This document shows, piece by piece, positions 29,764 through 42,525 of a stretch of 64,000 nucleotides of DNA; within the stretch, counting starts at the first letter, position 1, and every line of letters starts with the position of its first letter. A program made the translations under genes and the position numbers. Origin of the DNA: Porpolomopsis calyptriformis. Lineage: Eukaryota > Basidiomycota > Agaricomycetes > Agaricales > Hygrophoraceae. The notes below the pieces were generated by a model, which did no database searches, had not been told where the DNA came from, and saw only the letters and a program-made list of their open reading frames with translations. The DNA is taken from positions 2,108,001 to 2,172,000 of the forward strand of contig OX621169.1 in NCBI GenBank assembly GCA_951640195.1. Direction: 5' to 3'.

Positions 29764-31902
29764 ATGACGGCACAAGTTGAGGCAAAACTGACCCTTAATG
29801 GGGCATCACACGCACCAAAAGTTAATGGCAAGACCGCGAAATCCAAGAACCAGCTTCGGCGTGCAAAGCAAAAGCAAAGGAAGACTGTGCCTCAATCAAG
29901 ACAGGTCGGTTCAGGTCATTTTCTACTTCTTGATTTGTCTCTCCTCAATGCAAAAATACAGGATGTGAACGGAACTTCAACCGATGATACTCTAAAAGAT
30001 CAGGTCTTAGATGTGGATGTTGAGTACGTGTCTGAGCAGTTGGATGTTAAGGATGCTGCTCTCGAAGCGTTTGCCGACGTATTTGCTCGATTTCAGCTAC
30101 CGCCCGAAGAGTCTTCAGTGCGTCCCATTCACTTTTGGCGGAATTTCGTCCGTGACCCTATCGTCGGTGCTTTTTATAGCAGACCAAGGACCACGAACCC
30201 TCCAAAGGCGAAGTTATATACTCAGATGACGACATGGCTTCTGAAGGCGATTCTGAAACGGAGAAAAAACCACTCTCCAAAAAGAAGCAACGCAAGCTGG
30301 CTCGTCTGACCGTCGCGGAACTGAAACAGCTAGTCAATAAACCTGAGGTCGTCGAATGGACAGATGTAACTGCTGCTGATCCTCGCTTATTGCTTCACCT
30401 CAAAAGCTACCGGAACACAATTGCCATTCCCATCCATTGGAGTGCCAAGCGAGATTATCTTCAAGGCAAACGCGGTATCGAGAAACCACCTTTCCAGCTT
30501 CCAGCTTACATCGCAGATACCGGCATCGCTACGATGAGAGACGCCGTCAAAGAAAAAGAAGCGAACATGTCCTTGAAAGCAAAAACACGGGAAAGAGTTC
30601 AACCCAAGATGGGCAAGGTCGATATCGACTACCAGAAGCTTCACGATGCCTTTTTCAAATTTCAGACAAAGCCTCCCGTCACGGGCTTTGGGGAAATGTA
30701 AGCACGATGCCCAGCGCGTTCTTGTTCAGCTAACGGCCTCTGATAATTAGGTATTATGAAGGCAAAGAATTTGAAACGTCATTGAAAGAGAAAAGACCTG
30801 GTGATCTCTCTCCGGAACTTGTGGAAGCTTTGTCAATCCCTCCGCTTGCACCACCTCCTTGGCTGATTAGCATGCAACGATTTGGTCCGCCGCCGAGCTA
30901 CCCGACACTGCGAATACCTGGCTTGAACTCACCTATCCCCGAAGGGTTAATTTCATATATATCCACTCTTTCCCCCGACTGATCTAATTTTCATTAGCGC
31001 CCAATGGGGTTTCCATCCCGGGGGGTGGGGTAAACCACCTCTTGACGAGTACAATCGCCCGCTGTATGGCGATGTTTTTGGCGTTCTGCCCAAAGTTGCT
31101 GACGCAGATGTCCGTTCATTTCCACTGTGCATTTGTGTTAATAATCATGACTATGTTATCCAGATGGGTGAGCCTATCGACAAAGAATTATGGGGAGAAC
31201 TCGAGCCAGAGGAAGGTTCGTTGCTCTGTGTTGTTCACAAACCCCATTTACTCATGCGACTTTTTACAGAAGAGGAAGAATCGGAGAGCGAGTCTGAATC
31301 AGAAGAGGAGGAGACCGCCGAGCCAACACCAGCAGATGGCCTCCAAACACCATCCGGCTTGGAGACACCATCGGGTATGACTAGCGTTGTATCCACCGTC
31401 GCCGGAGGGCTCGAGACACCCGACTTCCTGGAGCTGCGGAAACATTCGGGACGATCCGTATCGGAAGCCGTGGAATCTGGTCCAAGATCACTCTATCAGG
31501 TTGTACCCGAGAAGCAGACAACCGTGCGAGGTTTGATGGGCAGCGAACGTGGTTATGATGTTAGCGCTGTCTCTGGCGCGCCCTTACCCGTCTTGGGTGA
31601 GGAGAGGGGGACCAAGGTCGGTGTCGTCATTCTTACTCTGTTCTTGGATGGTTGAGCCTATTCCACCCTTTTTTCTTTCGCAGCGCAAAGCCAACGGCGT
31701 GGATGTTTCGATTGACGCTGCGGAGCTGGAGGGCCTCTCTGAGGATGAACTTCGACGGAAGTATGATGCACACTCGAGAGGCTCGGCCGGCGTCGCTACT
31801 AAAGAGGACTTCTCTGACATGGTTGCGAAAGAGATGGCAAAGAAGAAGCAGAAAATGGACAGAGACCGGGACGTTAAGAAGGGAAAAGAGTACAAGTTCT
31901 AG
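29764..31902 (+). CDS. Splicing factor 3b subunit 2 (SF3B2/Sap145/Cus1)
   Basis: A nuclear component of the U2 snRNP SF3b complex that helps anchor U2 at the branch site. Exons are 29764-29904, 29962-30117, 30180-30697, 30751-30945, 30998-31109, 31164-31215, 31270-31616 and 31684-31902; all phases agree and total 1740 nt, 579 aa. The N-terminus is Lys/Arg-rich. The DUF382 core has KKQRKLARLTVAELKQLV and the hallmark DPRLLLHLKSYRNT with PIHWSAKRDYL. The PSP proline-rich domain follows (PPPWLISMQRFGPPPSYP, HPGGWGKPPLDEYNRPLYGD), then an acidic, Thr/Pro-rich tail and a Lys-rich C-terminus. Length is close to the 601 aa known for fission yeast Sap145. The 54-nt intron at 31216-31269 keeps frame and has no stop, so its retention would add 18 residues. 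Confidence 0.95.
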
Positions 31903-32127
31903 TTTCTTTTTATTCTCCCTCTCATCTCCCACATCCTCCTGTAGTTTCTCAATGCTGTTGATCTGATTTATTCATCGATGATGATCAAACCTGAGCAGAG
32001 CCATCTCTGAGGGCATGCTGTGCAAGCGTGTCAAAGGGGATACTCAAAACGTGTGACTTTTCCGCTTATTCATAATGAAATCCGTTTCTTTCTTTACCGT
32101 CCGTCCCATTCACCGTAAGGGTGCCAA

Positions 32128-35100
32128 ATGTCCCAGATTAAACTGTACGTATCAGTCCAGCATGCCCAGCGCTCAACATGTCCTGACCATAAGCCTCCCA
32201 GGACACTCCGCCCACCTCCTAACGTCGACTTTGTCCACGGTCAGCACAACTAAACACATTCTCGGCAAGGTAGTCTCAATGGGGGCGGTTTATTTCCAGG
32301 TTTCCCAGGAATTCCACCAGTGGGTGACCGCCCACAAGCATCAGTAAGAGGGGTGGGTATCCTACGCTTGTCTTTCTCCGTTCTCGACCGACTCTTGCCA
32401 GGCTATCGAAGTGCGGGTCAACCCACCAGGCGTGAAAGCGAAATGGGTTAGGATCGAACTTCGCAAGGTGGAAACCCTTCCAACAGGTGGTCCAACCAAC
32501 ACCTTTTTCGACCACGTCGGCCCGAGCCCTATCGTTCTCTGGCAATCTAGCGAAGAGTATGCTATTTTGAATACGGTCGGTTACTTTCACACCATGCTCG
32601 TCATATTCAAATTCCCTTAATGGTGTCCATCTTCTCACTCTTTAGCAAGATTTTCCCTTTTTTATTCGGATACCGGAATCCATACCTCCCAGTATCGCCT
32701 TGGAAAATCGGGGTGAGTGACCTACTCAAGTTGCAATTTTTTTTTCGGTTTTTGACACATTTGATCTCAGCTGGCATCAAGTACGAGCTTGTAGCGTCTG
32801 TGTGCACGAAAGGCAAAAGGTGTGTAACACCTTTAGCTTTCCTCTGATGTGCTCAGTCCTGCACCCAGAGGGTTTTTGCGAAGGAGCAAGTCTGCGATTG
32901 TCTCAACCATATCCCCCATTATTATCGATAAGCACGAACTGCACTCAACCTGGCCGGTTTATTGCCAATATGAAAGTCGCCATCTTGCACAGGAAGGTGT
33001 CAATTTGTTTGTCGAGCGTAATCAAACATGCTATGGCCCTGGGGATCGAGTATCCGTCGTTGCTACCTTAAAGTCTGATAGTCTCCACACCGTTATTCTC
33101 CGTGGGTTTGAATTAACGCTCAAGGAAACCACCATCTTTCGTACCGGGCCATTCTCCACTGCCAAAAGACTCGAGCCTATAGTCCGGACGACTCTTATCG
33201 GAGAAAACAAGTTTCCAATCAACGCTACACTTTACGGGGGTTCCGAACGAAAGGGAGAGCTCTTTTGTGATATCTCTCCCAGGCACACAACGACCACCCT
33301 TAATGCTGCTAGACACATCGACATTACATACGTGCTAACCGTCAAGGCGCTTATGGGTACTGGAACCCACGTCATTATGAACCTTCCTATCATCTTATCG
33401 AACTGGCCAAGGTTCGTCATGATTTACATTCAGAGTGGCTTCTCTCAATGATTCTTATATGGAACAGGAACGTGTCGGTTGAAGCCATCAGGTCAGATCT
33501 TTTGCCAATTCATTCTTGCTGTCGGTTGAAATTCTAGACAAGGCGCATCGGACCTTCGCCGAGTTTATCTTTAATACCACCAGGCCCTCCAAGCCCGCAG
33601 TCGAACCAAGATAATAATAATACCCCTCCACAGAACGTTATTCGTGTTAGTCCGCCTGCGCAACCCCCCACTCCCAAAATTGATACATCATATCTACAAT
33701 CCTATCTCGGTCGGCCCAGCGCGACCAGTCCGTCACAGCAGCCGACAAGTGCTGGTCCAACCCGTTCTGCCTCCACCACTGTAATAAATCCTGCTAGTAG
33801 CCATGCCAGCAGCCTGACAAAAGTGGACGAATTCGGTGCCAATCGTCCAGGTGCAAGAGCCAACCCAACTGTGGATCCCAGTGGCTACGGGAGCCAGCCA
33901 TCGCAAGCTCCTCGTCAAAATTTCGCCACAGACTCGAGGAACTCCCCTAACCCAAGAGACCAGATACCTCCCAAAACGACGACCACCACCACCACACCTG
34001 TTACTCCTCGTAGACCACGTTCGGCAGGTGGCGGCACTAATCGCTTGACTGTCACAAACATTCCCGATGAACACGGACTTCCTACCAACGCCGACCCACA
34101 ACGTCAGAGGCAACCAGGTCCAGGAACGACCGCTGCCCCTGCAGTAGGCCAGTCTCGTACACCGTGGCCAACTGCCGAGGAAGAAAAGCAGCGGTTATAT
34201 GAGAAGGCTCGAGCGGACGTTGAGAGGGTTCAAGGCAACCTCGCACGCGGCCCATCGCTCCCTATGGTATGCATGTAAGAAATGTTCTGGAGCACATTGC
34301 TAATTTGCATAATCTCAGGGTTCACCTCCAAAGCCTGGTGTTAACACGTCTCCTGGGAAACCAACATCAATTTCATCGTCTCGAAAGACTCCTTGGCCTA
34401 CTGCCGAAGAAGAAAAGTTGAGATTATACAACGAGGCGCAAGCTATGGCGAAGAAAACTCAAGCCTACGGGACATACTCTACCTCTCTTCATGACAGAAG
34501 CAATTCGGATCTTAGTGGTTCCGCATCTGTCAGTAAACCTGCCATCCCCCCTCTGTCAGTCGCTGAAAGTTCCACTGCCGGAGCTTCTCATCGTGCTATG
34601 GGCTCGAAGGAGGCAAGTGGCTCGGGCCGGATTGAAAATAAAACAAGCAAACCATCTTCATCAAGCGATCCCAAATCAGCATCGCCTTTCTTCCTTACCG
34701 CCGAACAGGAGAAGGCAGCCTTGAAACTTTATCACGAAGCCAAGTCTGCTGTTGATCGCGTTCAAGGTCTCATCGCCGACGAAGGACCGAAAGAGACTTA
34801 CAACCCTATTCCATACAACGCTCTTTACCCTATCACTCCTTCACCAAAATCTTCTCCACCCGCTTCTAACGACTTGCCACCGCCATTTGGCACGACCAGT
34901 CAACAACGGCACCCACCGTCACACCTTACCGAGAAGGAAATTTTTCGTCGTGCTTACGAGGCGAACGATGTCACCGGCATACAACAGGGCCGGTCTTTAC
35001 AGAACGGCAACATACCTACTTCGAACGGTTATGGGCAACCTTCATTCTCGGGCAGCAGTTCCTCGGGCAGCGGATCTCAAATACCCAATGAGAAAGAGAT

Positions 35101-35683
35101 ACTTCGACGGAAACTTGAAACTCAAGACGCCTCCATTTCAGGGAACAGTGGTCGACCCATCTCACCCCTTAGAGCACCCCCTCGTGCCGGATCACAAACA
35201 GGCACGACCCGACCGACACCGACCACCCCACCAGTTGCGAGCGGCTCCCAGATCCTGTCAGCTCTGGAAGAAAAGGCGTTGTTGAAGGCCAAGTACGAAG
35301 CCGAGGGCCGGGCATCTCCGCCCAACCAGGGTGTTTTTCCCACGCGATCTGCAAGCAGTTACGTTACGAGCGCGAAACCGCCCGCGCCTTTATCTATCCA
35401 TCGAAATCCTACGTCTTTGGCGGTGGTATCTCCGGGAACGGCGTCCTCGACGCCTCCTCCTCCTCTGATGCCTCGACCTCCGGAGGCGTACATCAAGGAG
35501 ACGCAGGAAGAGGACGCGCGTGTGTCGAGATATGTGTCTCAGGGAATCACACCGCCTTTGGATCACGTCCCACCACCCAGCGCCGTGTTCTTGCAGCGAC
35601 AGCCTACCTATAATGCTACCGTTGATTTAGGGGCAATGCCCGGACCGCCTCCTCCTCTGCCTGGGAATGTCCCTATTCAATGA
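32128..35683 (+). CDS. Arrestin-fold protein with C-terminal TAEEEK repeats
   Basis: Likely an alpha-arrestin-like adaptor acting at membranes in trafficking or signalling (inference from fold). Exons are 32128-32144, 32202-32239, 32300-32352, 32402-32575, 32646-32712, 32771-32819, 32869-33411, 33468-33491, 33543-34266 and 34319-35683; phases agree and total 2772 nt, 923 aa. The N-terminal half has arrestin-like beta-sandwich features (NPPGVKAKWVRIELRKVETL, YGPGDRVSVVATLKSD). The C-terminal half is low-complexity Ser/Pro/Thr with about six spaced helical repeats related to TPWPTAEEEKxRLYxxA. No PY ubiquitin-ligase motif stands out. Family assignment is moderate, gene structure strong. Confidence 0.8.
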
Positions 35684-35877
35684 TAGACACAAATGCGACA
35701 TTTATCTTTACGCAACCCAGTGCCCTAAACCCCCCCTCTGCTTATTTATTAAAGTCAACCATGCTGCCTCTTAGTCCACACAATTAATACAATCTTTTGG
35801 TTTTTTTTCTTCTTCTTCTTCTCCTTCTGATATACATAATGGATCAAGTACAAATGGAACAAGTACACACATATGTT

Positions 35878-38154
35878 CTATCTTCTCTTCTTGGCTTTCG
35901 ATCCAGAATTGACTACATGGGTAGTACTACTACTTTTTGTATTGTCCAATTGAGCAACATCCAACTTGCGTTTTTGGCCGTTCCTTGTCGTTGTCGTCGT
36001 CGTTGCGGGTGAAATGTTATCGCTGTTGTTGTTGTTGTTGAAGGGTGAATGGTGACGGAGAGAGATGGGTGAGGAAGTACCATCAGAGGGTGAAGGTACT
36101 TCATCAAGGAATGCTGTTGATTCCAGTTGATTGGTGAAATCATTGTTCCCATCTGCGTTATGATCACTCGATATGTCATTCAAGAAAGCGTCAAGGTCAA
36201 AATCAACGAGGGTGGCATCGCCGCCGCTTTCAGAAGAGGCCCAAGCAGGCGGTGGTGGTGGTGCTGATGATGGTGATGGTGGCGGTGGCGGCACTAATGA
36301 TGATGGTGATGTTGATGATAAGTCGGCCGGCTGAGCAGGTGTTGGCGGACGGGTGTTCACGAGATTGGGGTCAAGACCGAGACTCTCGATGAGGGAGGTG
36401 ATGCTATTACGGAGAACGTTGACATCCTTATCGATCTCTTGTGTATCTTTGTACGTTTTGTGAACTCGATCGGTGTGATCGACGAACGGCTCTAATGGAG
36501 AGAGTAGATCTTGTGACGTCATTGATGGTGACATCTCAGGGAACGAGGTGGCGAAGTTGGTACTGTTGTTGGTGTTGGTGTTGGTGTTGTTGTTGTTGTA
36601 ATCGGTGCCTGCGTGGAACGCGGGTGAGAAGTCAAACTGAGGGCCGTACGATGTGAGTTGTGATTGTGCAGGCGACAAAAAAGAAGGCTGTTGTGGCTGA
36701 TCGATCATCATGCTCTGGGTTGGGATCGGCTCCGGGATCGGATAGTTCTGCTGTGCAGAGATAGCAGCCAGGAGGCGTTGCATTTGAGTCGGGGAGTTGA
36801 GTATTTCTGCAAAGGCGGCCTGCATCATTGCGTCAGTGTTGTTGTTGGTGGTGGTTTGGGTGAGAGAGGTGGATTGTCGATCAGGTGAGGTGCCGTCAGT
36901 AGAAGGGGTGGGTTGATTCTCGTTTATGAGAGTTTCGGTGGGTGCTGGTGATGGTGCTGAGTAAGCGGAGGAGGGCGGCATTGTAGGTACTGAAAATGGC
37001 GAGGTTTCGGTGGTGGGCGACGGTGGTTTAGGGAACCGATCTAAGGGAACAATCGAAGATTTAGAACGGGAATAGCGACAGGCAGGAGAAAAGAAATTGA
37101 ACAACTGACTCGGCTGATCGTCTGCAAGAATAGCCGTTGGAAGTGTAGCACCCATTTCCTCATCCTCTATTTCGATGATCCCAACACCTTTACCTTGACG
37201 ACTAGGTGCTTGCTCGATCATCAACCTCTGGGGATTCCGCGAGACAACCGGGGTATGTTTGACGGCGCTTCCTTTATGAACAGCTCCGCCACTATTCCCG
37301 AACACGCCGGCCAAAAACTTGAGGATGCGATTGATGGTGTCCTGATGCTTTTTGTGTCTCTCGCGGGCGGCGAGTGCCTCCTGCCACAAAAGCTCATTTG
37401 AACTCTTCAACACGTTCAGGTCGGCGGAGATGGTGGTCTGATGGCGCTTGATTGCGGCGATGCCATTGAGGACGGAGTTGATGTCCAAGATATGACCGGA
37501 TGCTAATGCTGCCTGCGAAGAGGCAGGAGTAATTTGCGATGACGTCACGTTATGGTTACCATTGTGGTGGTCCCGGACGTCAATGGCGGCTGAAGCAGAG
37601 TCGTCGACCTGGGGAGTCTGCTTCTTCCGCTGGATGAGACAGAGCATGTCGGGTTGGCCGCGATGGAAGTGGGGGTGCTCAAAGTTGCAAAACTCGGTGT
37701 CAGAGTCGCTCCTGAGGACGCCCTGCTGGAGGTGGGGGATCTTGTGGAAGCCGTACATGTTCAGTTGGCGGACGAAGGAGCTAAAGTTTTGGTGCTTGAA
37801 CCATTTCCCAAGGACTTCTCGCGCAAATCGCTCGTGATCCAGCACTGCAGAAGAAGGAAGCAGGAAACCGCATTTTGTGAGCTTTTATCCATGTTTGATC
37901 GGAGGGGATGGAGAGAGCACGACCACACCGAAAAATGAGTCGCCTGTGTCTGACCACCTGATCAACGAGCTATTGGCGGAATCATTGACCATCCTGTAGC
38001 CAAAAGATGTCAGCAGAGGAAGCGATGAAACCAGTAGGACAGACTCGTAGAGTTTCTGGAGGAAGGCTGGTATGACCTGGCGAGCGGCACGATTGAGATG
38101 GCTTGATTCCCCTCTTGGTACCCTCGCGAGCGAAACTTGCTGATATGAAGCCAT
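35878..38154 (-). CDS. hsf1: Heat shock transcription factor Hsf1
   Basis: A nuclear activator of heat-shock genes, essential in yeasts. Exons are 38154-38045, 37993-37929, 37844-37110 and 37040-35878, totalling 2073 nt, 690 aa. The HSF DNA-binding domain covers about residues 30-140, with the recognition helix region NFSSFVRQLNMYGFHK. The heptad-repeat trimerisation region follows (INSVLNGIAAIKRHQTT to LKFLAGVFG). The C-terminal half is low-complexity with Pro, Ser, Asn and Thr runs, as in fungal activation domains, and ends in a Lys/Arg cluster (KAKKRR) that may be a nuclear signal. The intron at 37109-37041 is 69 nt, in frame and stop-free; removing it is inferred from good GTCAGT and CTTAG ends. 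Confidence 0.93.
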
Positions 38155-38391
38155 GAAAGCAAGCTGAAGAATATCTCGCCTTTGAAAGCCACAGTCACCT
38201 GACTCACATATGGTATTAAATCTCCTCTTTAATATTTTACTGTCCGACAGGCGATGATGAGATCACCCAAGGAAAAGGCTTTGACTTTGACTTGTACCGC
38301 TTTATCGATTACTTCAATCGCACTTCACAGAACCCAACTTTTTTTTTCTTTTCGGCACAAGTAACAGAGTCTTGGGCGTTTTTAACTATAC

Positions 38392-39946
38392 ATGTCAGCG
38401 TCAGTATCCTTTTTCATCTGCTTTTTTTTTCCTTTTTTTCTCTTTTTTTTTTTTCGAGATCTGATCTTTTGGGATCATTCAGAGAAGAATCGCTTCAAGA
38501 TGTCCCCGAGAATGAGATCGAGTCCAACTGGAACGAAGTCGTAGACAAGTACGGGTCTTTCTTCCGTAGAATTAACGGGGCTGATGAGTAAGTAACACAG
38601 CTTCGATAACATGGAGTTGAAGCCTGAGCTCCTCCGTGGTGTGTACGCCTACGGGTAAGATAGATCCTTTCCCCACACGCTTTTCGCACCTGACTGGCCT
38701 CACACACCCCTGACAAGTTTCGAACGTCCGTCAGCCATCCAACAGCGTGCGATCGTGCCGGTCGTCAAAGGACACGACGTCATCGCGCAAGCGCAATCGG
38801 GTACGGGGAAAACCGCCACATTCTCAATCTCGATCCTGCAGCAGCTGGACATAACCATCAAGGGCACGCAAGCACTGATACTCGCCCCGACGCGGGAGCT
38901 CGCGCAGCAGATCCAAAAAGTAGTCATCGCACTCGGGGATTACATGAACATCGAGTGTCATGCGTGCGTGGGAGGCACGAACGTGCGCGAGGACATGGCG
39001 AAGCTGCAGGAGGGCGTGCAGGTAGTGGTGGGCACGCCCGGACGGGTGTTTGACATGATCAACCGGCGGGCGTTTCGGACGGACAATATCAAGATATTCT
39101 GCTTGGATGAGGCGGATGAGATGCTCTCGCGCGGATTCAAGGACCAAATCTACGAGGTGTTCCAGCTGTTGCCGCAGGACACGCAGGTAGTGCTTCTGTC
39201 GGCGACGATGCCGGCAGACGTGTTGGAGGTGACGAAGAAGTTTATGCGTGAACCTGTGAGGATCTTGGTGAAGAGAGACGAGTTGACGTTGGAAGGTATC
39301 AAGCAGTTTTACATCGCGGTCGAGAAGGAGGAGTGGAAGCTGGACACGCTTTGTGACCTGTACGAGACAGTGACGATCACGCAGGCTGTCATCTTTTGCA
39401 ACACGAGGCGGAAGGTGGACTGGCTAACGGAGCGGATGCACTCACGGGAATTTACGGTGTCTGCCATGGTGAGCGATCAGTGCTATTTGTGTATTTGCTG
39501 ATGGTTATTTATGTGGGGGCCAGCACGGGGACATGGAGCAAAAACAACGTGAGGTATTGATGAAAGAATTCCGGTCGGGCTCGTCGCGTGTGCTCATTAC
39601 GACGGATTTGCTTGCTCGCGGCATCGACGTGCAACAAGTGTCGTTGGTTATCAATTATGACTTGCCGACGAACCGAGAGAATTATATTCATCGGATCGGT
39701 CGTGGGGGCAGGTTCGGACGGAAGGGCGTCGCGATCAATTTTGTGACTACGGATGATGTGCGGATGTTGAGGGATATCGAACGTAATTGTTTTTGCCTTG
39801 CTCCGCGGAATGAATGGGAAATTGATTTCTGTTTCAGAGTTTTACAACACACAGATTGATGAAATGCCACTCAACGTCGCGTGAGTGAGATTTTTGAACG
39901 GCTCTGATGTGATGAACTGACTACTGCTCGCAGCGACCTCATCTAG
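38392..39946 (+). CDS. tif1: Translation initiation factor eIF4A, DEAD-box RNA helicase
   Basis: The ATP-dependent RNA helicase of the cap-binding complex eIF4F, cytoplasmic. Exons are 38392-38399, 38483-38548, 38601-38654, 38718-39468, 39524-39782, 39838-39880 and 39934-39946; phases agree and total 1194 nt, 397 aa, the family's usual length. Motifs are Q ([13 protein letters not shown]), I (AQSGTGKT), Ia (PTRELAQQ), Ib (TPGR), II (DEAD), III (SAT), V (ARGID) and VI ([13 protein letters not shown]), and the protein ends in the canonical ADLI. The first exon has only 8 coding nucleotides and the last 13. The identification is secure. Confidence 0.97.
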
Positions 39947-40517
39947 TGTCGATGTTTTTTTTTTATTCTTTTTTTGATCCATTTTTCTTTCTCCCTTCGG
40001 CCCAATGAACGGCACGATTATTTTTTTTTTTACCCAACTTTTCGAATGACCAATTGATTATTTCGAACCCATCAGACTCGTCCTTTGATGCTGATGAGAT
40101 AAAATCCAACCGTCGGTATGATAGGAGATATTTGGTCCGATTCCGGTAACACTGCCACATCACTTCCGTTCCACTGCCCCCATCCCCATCCCCATCCTCC
40201 TCCCCCTCCACCTCCACCCCACCCACGCCCGGGCCCGGCCTCATCACATCTTATCTTAAATCAAACCATCAAATATACCCGACCATTCTTTAATGTCTTT
40301 CCTTTCTTCCATCTCCCTTCCCGGCTCGATTTCGTTCTTTTTCAACTCACTCATGACCGATCTCGCTATGGTGCGTTCATGACATTCTCCTCATGTGTCC
40401 AGTCTCATCCCCGTTCGCGATTAGCCGTTTCACCATCTCTCTTTGCCGCTGCCACAAATAACCCACCGTCCATGGCCACAACCGCAAGCACAACTACCAC
40501 CACAGCTTCAACAACGC
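39947..40517. other. Intergenic region between eIF4A and phosphatase genes
   Basis: It holds the 3' end of the eIF4A gene (poly-T runs near 39955-40035), then a C-rich tract at 40165-40235 of repeated CCCCAT and CCTCC units. A CT-rich stretch before the phosphatase ATG is typical of fungal promoters. No gene is seen. Confidence 0.5.
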
Positions 40518-41084
40518 ATGTCCGCCGTTACTCCCTCCTCTTGCTCCTTCACCGAAATCCTGCCGAGACTCTACATCTCCGATCTCACCACCGCAGAGTC
40601 CCCGGCCGCACTCGTCTCACTCGGGATCACCCACGTACTCTCCGCCATGCCCGGCTTCGTCGCCCTCCCCTCCGCACTCACGCTGACCCACGCGCAGATC
40701 CCAGTAGACGACCTCCCATTCGCGGAACTCGCCGCGCACCTACCGACGAGCACGGCATTCGTTCGCGACGCCCTGGCGGATCCCAGGGCGTGCGTGCTCG
40801 TTCATTGCGTGGAGGGCGTGAGTAGGAGTGTGAGTGTGGTGAGCGCGTACCTGATTGCTGCGTGCGGGATGACGCCGAGACAGGCCGTTCAGTTTGTCAA
40901 GGCGCGTCGGAGGGTGGCCGATCCGAACTCGGGGTTTGTAGCCCAGCTGCACGAGTACGCGGAGCGAGTCCAGCTCGCCTCGTCCTCGTCCTCGTCGTCG
41001 TCGTCGTCATCCATCTCGACGTCATTGGCATCAACATCAACATCAATATCACCTGCGGTGAGGAAATGGACATGGGGTGGGTGA
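40518..41084 (+). CDS. Dual-specificity protein phosphatase
   Basis: A small, intronless, 188-aa phosphatase of the DSPc/VH1-like class that removes phosphate from Tyr and Ser/Thr. It opens with the typical start of such domains (ILPRLYISDLTTAES). The general-acid Asp lies in PVDDLPF, and the catalytic P-loop HCVEGVSRSVSVV holds the active Cys and Arg. The conserved AxxxVKxRR-like helix (AVQFVKARRRVADPN) follows. The C-terminus is a Ser run encoded by a TCG/TCC repeat (about 40976-41012) and is probably disordered. ATG 40518 is the first in-frame ATG; a frame without ATG extends 25 codons upstream. The physiological substrate is unknown. Confidence 0.9.
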   Translation: MSAVTPSSCSFTEILPRLYISDLTTAESPAALVSLGITHVLSAMPGFVALPSALTLTHAQIPVDDLPFAELAAHLPTSTAFVRDALADPRACVLVHCVEGVSRSVSVVSAYLIAACGMTPRQAVQFVKARRRVADPNSGFVAQLHEYAERVQLASSSSSSSSSSSISTSLASTSTSISPAVRKWTWGG

Positions 41085-41218
41085 CGGATTCGGATGATAT
41101 CATGGACCTTGGTGATCGTCGGGCTGTGTCTTTCGTCTTTTTCCGATTCGAACTCTAAGTTATCGTTGCACATGTACTCGGTATTTAAACAAGGGTGAGA
41201 AAAGATAACTGGATCACA

Positions 41219-42161
<943 letters not shown>

Positions 42162-42214
42162 CGAGCTCGAGTCGAAAGGTGAATAATACTCACGTGATTT
42201 ATATCCACCTCATC

Positions 42215-42516
42215 ATGAGCGGTACTGCTTGGAGAACGGTTTTCACGCAAGTCTTTTTGATTTATTCGTTCATCTCTGGCTTGACATTTTGCAGGTACAA
42301 CAAATACGCTCAAATCACAGCCCGCGCTCTCCGCAATTCGTTGAAGGAGACCGAAAAGAGTGCGACGGAGAAGAGAGGGCTGACTGCATTGCGATATCAG
42401 CACTGGGAGAATGGCAAGGGCGGGCAGCAGGTAGTCTTTCTTTCTTTCTTTCTTTCCTCTCTCGCTTTACTCATCCGTCGTAGGTACTGTTGAAAGACGA
42501 AGAGAACTCTCATTAA
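42215..42516 (+). CDS. atp15: ATP synthase F1 epsilon subunit (Atp15)
   Basis: A small subunit of the mitochondrial F1 central stalk. Exons are 42215-42246, 42295-42430 and 42484-42516, 201 nt and 66 aa, close to the usual 60-70 aa. It has the conserved aromatic start (MSGTAWRTVFTYNKYAQ) and the ARALRNSLK segment. The first intron must use a GC donor (AC then GCAAGT) because no GT site keeps frame into YNKYAQ. The gene is too small for most automatic calls. It lies between Rab4 (divergent, 53 bp) and cox4 (convergent, stops 9 bp apart). Confidence 0.9.
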
Positions 42517-42525
42517 CAAAAATTT

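Noticed and set aside
36441..38154. Plus-strand open frames opposite Hsf1.
   Set aside because: They are antisense shadows of low-complexity codons; none has a domain or splice signals.
40118..40825. A 235-aa reading frame overlapping the phosphatase.
   Set aside because: It runs in another frame through the phosphatase gene and a C-rich tract; its Arg/His/Pro-rich product is a compositional shadow.
40976..41012. TCG repeat as a regulatory microsatellite.
   Set aside because: It encodes the Ser run of the phosphatase tail and is simply a codon repeat.
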